Of a stretch of 64,000 nucleotides of DNA, positions 59,110 to 64,000 are shown piece by piece; positions within the stretch are counted from its first letter, which is position 1, and every line of letters begins with the position of its first letter. The notes below the pieces were generated by a model. That model ran no database searches and was not told where the DNA came from. It saw only the letters and a list, made by a program, of their open reading frames with translations. Both the position numbers and the translations under genes were made by a program. This stretch comes from Herbaspirillum sp. DW155. GTDB lineage: Bacteria > Pseudomonadota > Gammaproteobacteria > Burkholderiales > Burkholderiaceae_D. The stretch is taken from the NCBI RefSeq assembly GCF_037076565.1, contig NZ_AP029028.1, positions 4,464,001 to 4,528,000 on the forward strand, written 5' to 3'.

Positions 59110-59736
59110 ATGAAACGCTCACTCTTACTGCCCATGCTGATGCTGGCTGCCGTGTGCGGCGTGGCCAACGCCGAGAAGGCGGACTCCACCAAGCCCACCA
59201 ACATCGAGGCAGACCAGATGGTCTATGACGACGTGCGCCAGGTGAAGACCTTCACCGGCAACGTGGTCATGACCCGCGGCACTCTCATCATCAAGGCCGG
59301 CCGGGTGGTATTGACGACCGACCAGTACGGTTATGAAAACGCAGTGCTGTACGCGGCTCCGGGTTCGCTGGCCAACTTCCGCCAGAAGCGCGACGGCGGT
59401 CCCAACCTGTGGATCGAAGGCCAGGCCGAGCGTATCGAATATTCGGAGCAGACCGAAGTTTCCAAGCTGTTCCAGCGCGCGCACATCCAGCGCATGGATG
59501 GTGATCGCATCACCGATGAAGTCAACGGCGAGTTCATTTCCTATGACAGCCGCGCCGAATTCTATTCGGTCAACAACACCGCCAGCGGCGAAAGCAAGCC
59601 CGGCGCAGGCCGCATCACGGCCGTGATCCAGCCCAAGAATCCACCGCCGGATGGCACCGCCACACCGGCCCAGCCGGCCGCCAAGACCACGCCGGCGCAG
59701 CCTGCGCCGCGTCGCCAGAGCGGAAAGGACCAGTAA
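59110..59736 (+). CDS. lptA: LPS transport periplasmic protein LptA
   Basis: Forms the periplasmic bridge that carries LPS from LptC to LptD. The 208-residue precursor has a signal peptide ([20 protein letters not shown], residues 2-21). The OstA-type jellyroll begins with the conserved [21 protein letters not shown] Pro/Ala/Gln-rich C-terminal tail (from about 172) is longer than in E. coli LptA (185 residues in total). lptB starts two bases after the stop. Confidence 0.95.
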   Translation: MKRSLLLPMLMLAAVCGVANAEKADSTKPTNIEADQMVYDDVRQVKTFTGNVVMTRGTLIIKAGRVVLTTDQYGYENAVLYAAPGSLANFRQKRDGGPNLWIEGQAERIEYSEQTEVSKLFQRAHIQRMDGDRITDEVNGEFISYDSRAEFYSVNNTASGESKPGAGRITAVIQPKNPPPDGTATPAQPAAKTTPAQPAPRRQSGKDQ

Positions 59737-59738
59737 CG

Positions 59739-60482
<744 letters not shown>

Positions 60483-60550
60483 GCAGGCCAACCTACTGAC
60501 GCAACGACAGGCAGTGCAACCAGCGGACCACGCCGCTTCCAGAAAGACAG

Positions 60551-62041
60551 ATGAAACAGTCTCTCCAGTTACGTACCTCGCAGCACCTCGCATTGACGCC
60601 GCAACTGCAGCAGTCGATCAGACTGTTGCAACTGTCGACGCTGGAACTGCACCAGGAACTGGAACAGATCCTCTCGGACAATCCCTTGCTGGAGCGGCTC
60701 GACGATGCGCTCGACAATTCGGTGCGCCTGCTGGCCGATGGCGCGGTCTCCAGCTCGCCCTCCAGCGGCGTAGCCGACACCTCTGGCGAAGGCAATGCCG
60801 AGCCGGCACCGGCAGCCGCCGATGGCGATTCCAGTTTTGACTACCAGGACAACAATCCCGAGAACGGCGTCACCGGTGAGGCCGACTGGAGCTTCGATGA
60901 TGTGGCCCGCAGCGGCAAGTCGCCTGACGACGACGACGCCCGCCCGCAACTCGAAGCCCACGAACTGACCCTGCGCGAGCACCTACTGGAACAGATCCGC
61001 GTGACCGCACGCACCCAGCGCGACCGCGCCCTGCTGGAGTTGCTCACCGATGCGCTCGACGAGAGCGGCTATCTCGAAGAGCCGCTGGAAGACATCCTCG
61101 CGCGCCTGCCCGAAGAACTGGGCATCGACATGGAAGAGCTGTCGATTTCCCTGAAGCTGCTGCAGAGCCTGGACCCGGCCGGCGTGGGTGCGCGCAGTGC
61201 CGGTGAGTGCCTGGCCCTGCAGATCCGTCGCCTGCCCAAGATCCCCTTCGTCACGCGCAAGCTGGCGCTGCGCATCGTGGAAGATTACCTGCCGCTGTTC
61301 GCGCAGCGCGACTTCAACAAGATCAAGAAAGCCCTCGATTGCGATGACGAAGACCTGCGCGAAGCCCAGGCCGTGATCCGCCAGTGCCGTCCGCATCCGG
61401 GCGCCGATTTCGCGCGCGATGCCTCGGACTATGTGGTGCCGGACGTGATTGTCAAACAAACAAAGAACGGCTGGCAGGTCATGCTCAACCATGAGGTCAT
61501 GCCCAAGCTGCGTGTCAATGCGATGTATGCCAGCGCGCTGAAGCAGGCCAAGGGAGAAGGATCGCTGTCGTCGCAGCTGCAGGAAGCCAAGTGGCTCATC
61601 AAGAATATGCGCCAGCGTTTCGACACGATTTTGCGTGTCGCACAGGCTATTGTGGAACGTCAAAGAAACTTCTTTTCACATGGGGCAGTGGCCATGCGCC
61701 CCCTTGTGCTGCGTGAAATTGCTGATACACTGGGTCTACACGAGAGCACCATCTCTCGCGTGACAACTCAGAAATACATGCTCACGCCGCACGGCATGTT
61801 TGAGTTGAAGTACTTCTTCGGTAGCCACGTCGCGACTGAAACCGGGGGCGAAGCCTCCTCCACCGCGATACGGGCGCTGATCAAACAGTTGATAGGAGCC
61901 GAGAACCCGCAGACCCCATTATCCGATAGCAAGATTGCGGATATGCTGGCAGAACAAGGCATGGTGGTCGCGCGACGCACAGTCGCCAAATACCGCGAAG
62001 TGTTGAAGATTCCGCCGGTCAATCTCCGCAAGTCCCTCTGA
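60551..62041 (+). CDS. rpoN: RNA polymerase sigma-54 factor
   Basis: Alternative sigma factor for nitrogen and other enhancer-dependent promoters. The 496 residues have the Gln/Leu-rich activator region I at the start ([20 protein letters not shown]), an acidic variable region II (about 60-130), the core-binding domain, the helix-turn-helix ([13 protein letters not shown]) and the RpoN box [10 protein letters not shown] near residue 475. The last third has more AT-rich synonymous codons than the rest. It continues the kdsD-lptB operon, with hpf downstream. Confidence 0.97.
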   Translation: MKQSLQLRTSQHLALTPQLQQSIRLLQLSTLELHQELEQILSDNPLLERLDDALDNSVRLLADGAVSSSPSSGVADTSGEGNAEPAPAAADGDSSFDYQDNNPENGVTGEADWSFDDVARSGKSPDDDDARPQLEAHELTLREHLLEQIRVTARTQRDRALLELLTDALDESGYLEEPLEDILARLPEELGIDMEELSISLKLLQSLDPAGVGARSAGECLALQIRRLPKIPFVTRKLALRIVEDYLPLFAQRDFNKIKKALDCDDEDLREAQAVIRQCRPHPGADFARDASDYVVPDVIVKQTKNGWQVMLNHEVMPKLRVNAMYASALKQAKGEGSLSSQLQEAKWLIKNMRQRFDTILRVAQAIVERQRNFFSHGAVAMRPLVLREIADTLGLHESTISRVTTQKYMLTPHGMFELKYFFGSHVATETGGEASSTAIRALIKQLIGAENPQTPLSDSKIADMLAEQGMVVARRTVAKYREVLKIPPVNLRKSL

Positions 62042-62194
62042 GTTTTTCCTCAGTTTTTCTGCAGTACCGTTGCTGTGTTCCGGCAAGCATCCCGCTGATG
62101 CCCATGCCATCCGACACGAAGACCGTGCCCGTGGTACAGCTGCAGCAAGGATCGATTGCACGAACCTCCAGTGACTTCACGATAGGAGTCTTGT

Positions 62195-62557
62195 ATGAAT
62201 CTGACCATCAGTGGACACCACCTCGAACTGACCCCCGCCATCCGGAAATACGTGCAAAGCAAGCTCACACGTATCAAGCGCCATTTCGACAACGTGATCG
62301 ACGTCAGCGTGATCCTGAGCGTAGATAAACTCACAGAAAAGGAAAAGCGCCAAAAAGCGGAAATCAACGTCCACATCAAGGGGAAGGATTTACATGCAGA
62401 AAGCATTGCACACGACCTCTATGCTGCCATTGACACGCTGATCGACAAGCTCGATCGTCAGGTCATCAAGCACAAGGACAAGTTGCAGGAACATCACTCC
62501 ATGGCCAAGCGCCTGCCGGATGAAGCGCCGGCTGATGCGGTGGCCGGAGCGGCATAA
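62195..62557 (+). CDS. hpf: Ribosome hibernation-promoting factor (short HPF/YfiA type)
   Basis: Binds the 30S decoding region and promotes 100S ribosome dimers in stationary phase. The 120-residue short-form protein starts [20 protein letters not shown] and keeps the basic helix [10 protein letters not shown]. The 153-bp gap after rpoN could hold its own promoter. AGGAG precedes ATG 62195 by eight bases. A strong terminator closes the operon. ptsN, often the next gene in relatives, is missing here. Confidence 0.95.
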   Translation: MNLTISGHHLELTPAIRKYVQSKLTRIKRHFDNVIDVSVILSVDKLTEKEKRQKAEINVHIKGKDLHAESIAHDLYAAIDTLIDKLDRQVIKHKDKLQEHHSMAKRLPDEAPADAVAGAA

Positions 62558-62628
62558 GCCAAGGACAACGTCGGCAAGCTGACTCGCAGCCCGCAGGCTG
62601 CTGAGAACGCCAGCCGAATCTCATGAGG

Positions 62629-62652
62629 AAGGGGCGCGCAAGCGCCCTTTTT
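62629..62652 (+). terminator. Intrinsic terminator after hpf
   Basis: Stem GGGCGC/GCGCCC with a GCAA loop, extended by A-T and G-T pairs, then five Ts. It ends the kdsD-to-hpf operon. Confidence 0.85.
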
Positions 62653-62902
62653 CATTGGCCGCGCAGTCGGGCGGCAAGCCCTGTGGAAAAGATATAAAAG
62701 ATAATCACCGGCAACTTTCCACAGCCATGACTCTCTGCAGCGAGCTGCCGATCCGCTGCTCCGCTTGAAGGCTGCGGCTGGCGTCCTCATATTAGGCTTC
62801 AGAGTCTGCATATCATATAAATTATTTCCCGGATGCAATTTCCACCACATTGCGCAGACTGCCGGCGCGCAGTCGTTTTCAACGCGGCTGCCGGCTTTTC
62901 CC

Positions 62903-62908
62903 TATAAT
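62903..62908 (+). promoter_or_regulatory. -10 element of grxD
   Basis: A perfect TATAAT 30 bases before ATG 62939. The -35 side (TTCAAC about 19 bp upstream) is weak. Confidence 0.45.
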
Positions 62909-62938
62909 GTCGGCAATCCCATTTTTAAAGGCATAGCC

Positions 62939-63250
62939 ATGAGCGACGTCCAATCCTGGATCAAAGAAACCGTGACCCAAAACCCTGTGGTGCTGTTCAT
63001 GAAGGGCACTGCGCAATTCCCGCAATGCGGCTTTTCCGGCAAGGCCATCCAGTTGCTCAAAGCCAGCGGCGCCGAAAACATCGTCACCGTCAACGTGCTG
63101 GAAAGCCCGGACGTGCGCCAGGGCATCAAGGAATACTCGAACTGGCCGACCATTCCCCAGCTGTACGTGAAGGGCGAATTCATCGGCGGCTCCGACATCA
63201 TGAGCGAGATGTACGCTTCGGGCGAACTGCAGACCCTGATCAAGGGCTGA
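62939..63250 (+). CDS. grxD: Monothiol glutaredoxin Grx4 type
   Basis: A CGFS-type glutaredoxin that carries and delivers Fe-S clusters. The 103-residue protein has C30 in PQCGFSGKA, the glutathione-binding lysine K22 (FMKGT), WPTIPQLYV and GGSDIM, all family-typical. ATG 62939 is chosen over a 58-codon open extension. ubiX follows after 24 bp and is probably cotranscribed. Confidence 0.96.
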   Translation: MSDVQSWIKETVTQNPVVLFMKGTAQFPQCGFSGKAIQLLKASGAENIVTVNVLESPDVRQGIKEYSNWPTIPQLYVKGEFIGGSDIMSEMYASGELQTLIKG

Positions 63251-63274
63251 TTCCTTCCTGATCCGCATTCGTTC

Positions 63275-63877
63275 GTGAGTACTTCCTCCGGCCAGCCCCG
63301 CCAGCGCCTGATCGTCGCCATCACCGGCGCGACCGGTGCCATTTATGGCGTGCGGCTGCTGGAGCATCTGCGCAAACATGGTCAGGTGGAAACGCACCTG
63401 ATGGTCTCCGAAGCCGGCGTGCTCAATCTCCACCAGGAGCTGGACATGCGGCGCAAGGATGTCGAAGCCCTGGCCGACGTGGTACACAACGTGCGTGACG
63501 TGGGTGCCTGCATCGCCAGCGGTTCCTTCGCCTCCACCGGCATGGTGGTGGCGCCCTGTTCGATGAAGACGCTGGCGGCCGTGGCCCACGGCCTGTCCGA
63601 CAACCTCATCACCCGCGCCGCCGATGTGGTGCTGAAGGAACGCCGGCGCCTGGTGCTGATGGTGCGCGAGACGCCCTTCAATCTGGCGCACCTGCGCAAC
63701 ATGACCGCCGTGACCGAAATGGGCGGAGTCATCTTCCCGCCCCTGCCCGGCTTTTACCAGCGTCCCGCTTCCATGGAAGAAATGGTCGATCACACGCTGG
63801 GCCGCGTGCTGGACATGCTCGGCATCCCGATGCAGCTCACGCCCGAATGGCAAGGCATGAAGGGTGGGGTGGACTGA
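63275..63877 (+). CDS. ubiX: Flavin prenyltransferase UbiX
   Basis: Attaches a dimethylallyl group to FMN to make prenyl-FMN, the cofactor of the decarboxylase UbiD in ubiquinone synthesis. The 200-residue protein has the N-terminal flavoprotein motif AITGATGAIYGVRLL and the conserved VAPCSMKTLAAVAHG and RETPFNLAHLRNM motifs. The start is GTG 63275; no ATG precedes the conserved core. It is the second gene after grxD. Confidence 0.95.
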   Translation: MSTSSGQPRQRLIVAITGATGAIYGVRLLEHLRKHGQVETHLMVSEAGVLNLHQELDMRRKDVEALADVVHNVRDVGACIASGSFASTGMVVAPCSMKTLAAVAHGLSDNLITRAADVVLKERRRLVLMVRETPFNLAHLRNMTAVTEMGGVIFPPLPGFYQRPASMEEMVDHTLGRVLDMLGIPMQLTPEWQGMKGGVD

Positions 63878-63900
63878 ACCGGCCGCCTGGTTCCCAAAGA

Positions 63901-63931
63901 AAATGGCCGCAGCTCATCACTGCGGCCATTT
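63901..63931. terminator. Hairpin between ubiX and a convergent gene
   Basis: A perfect 12-bp stem AAATGGCCGCAG/CTGCGGCCATTT with a 7-base loop and modest T-richness on both sides. It probably acts as a shared terminator. Confidence 0.65.
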
Positions 63932-63957
63932 CTTCATCTGTCAGAGTGCAGTCACCA

Positions 63958-64000
63958 TCAACCGCGCCCGATATAGGGCATCTTGGTCGCCATCACTGTC
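63958..64000 (-). CDS. 3' end of an unidentified gene (partial)
   Basis: The minus strand reads TVMATKMPYIGRG and then a TGA stop, entering from beyond the window edge. The position just past a shared terminator hairpin suits the end of a convergent gene. Only 13 residues are visible, so no product is named. Confidence 0.35.
   Translation of the reverse strand, partial: TVMATKMPYIGRG

Larger units (their letters stand above)
62558..62938. other. Spacer between hpf and grxD
   Basis: It holds the hpf terminator, then a perfect 9-bp inverted repeat CTGTGGAAA/TTTCCACAG at 62681-62689 and 62716-62724 around an AT-rich 26-base centre. An AT-rich stretch at 62790-62830 and the grxD -10 element follow. 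No gene is seen in the 381 bases. Confidence 0.5.

Noticed and set aside
62681..62724. DnaA boxes suggesting an origin
   Set aside because: TGTGGAAA and TTTCCACA each deviate from TTATCCACA, only two are present, and no dnaA, dnaN or gidA genes are nearby.

Overview
The window is 64 kb of GC-rich chromosome (about 60-63% by eye). It comes from a betaproteobacterium of the order Burkholderiales, most likely Oxalobacteraceae and Herbaspirillum-like. The pointers are the gene content and local gene orders (ptsN-hprK-rapZ, mutM-mutY, lolB-ispE-tRNA-prs-rplY, kdsD-kdsC-lptCAB-rpoN-hpf, MFS-ssb facing uvrA) and the character of the proteins. The genus is an inference, not a database match. Most of the window is core genome. 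No prophage, CRISPR array, toxin-antitoxin pair or defence island was seen.

Layout. 0-6.3 kb: ilvA, queF, pagP, ptsN, hprK, rapZ. 6.3-13.9 kb: DNA repair (mutM-mutY) facing a TPR lipoprotein-lolB-ispE operon, then tRNA-Gln, prs and rplY. 13.9-24.6 kb: an M61 peptidase, the gltBD glutamate synthase operon, a REP-associated tyrosine transposase (RAYT), and terC with a zinc-ribbon gene. 24.7-33.5 kb: two LysR regulators, a YbfB-type MFS transporter, AMP nucleosidase, periplasmic asparaginase, opgD and tRNA-Arg. 33.7-40.9 kb: an RND efflux permease facing a two-component system, an AT-rich patch beside a chemoreceptor remnant, and an orphan solute-binding protein. 41-47 kb: ssb, an MFS transporter, a GT83-like glycosyltransferase and a complete IS1182-family element. 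47-56.5 kb: uvrA, a PhyH dioxygenase, two chemoreceptors and a Kef-type antiporter. 56.9-62.6 kb: the Kdo/LPS-export/sigma-54 operon kdsD-kdsC-lptC-lptA-lptB-rpoN-hpf. 62.9-64 kb: grxD, ubiX and the 3' end of one more minus-strand gene.

How the genes work together. KdsD, KdsC, LptA-C, PagP and the glycosyltransferase serve the LPS and outer membrane. LolB and OpgD also serve the envelope. RpoN, PtsN, HprK, Hpf and GltBD form the usual nitrogen/PTS-Ntr set. In many relatives hpf is followed directly by ptsN. Here they lie at opposite ends of the window, which suggests a rearrangement breakpoint.

Best leads for something undescribed: (1) a roughly 65-nt minus-strand small RNA candidate near 25.9 kb with its own promoter, a C6 loop, a C-rich 5' tail and an intrinsic terminator; (2) an IS1182-family element inserted exactly at a transcription terminator, with a 21-bp duplication of that hairpin and a terminator of its own at one end; (3) a RAYT gene bounded by inverted TTGGGGAC-type ends; (4) the rare palindrome GTACCGGTAC found five times, always inside genes; (5) a promoter-like low-GC patch inside ispE that reads toward tRNA-Gln and prs; (6) a 73-bp antisense overlap between phyH and a chemoreceptor gene.
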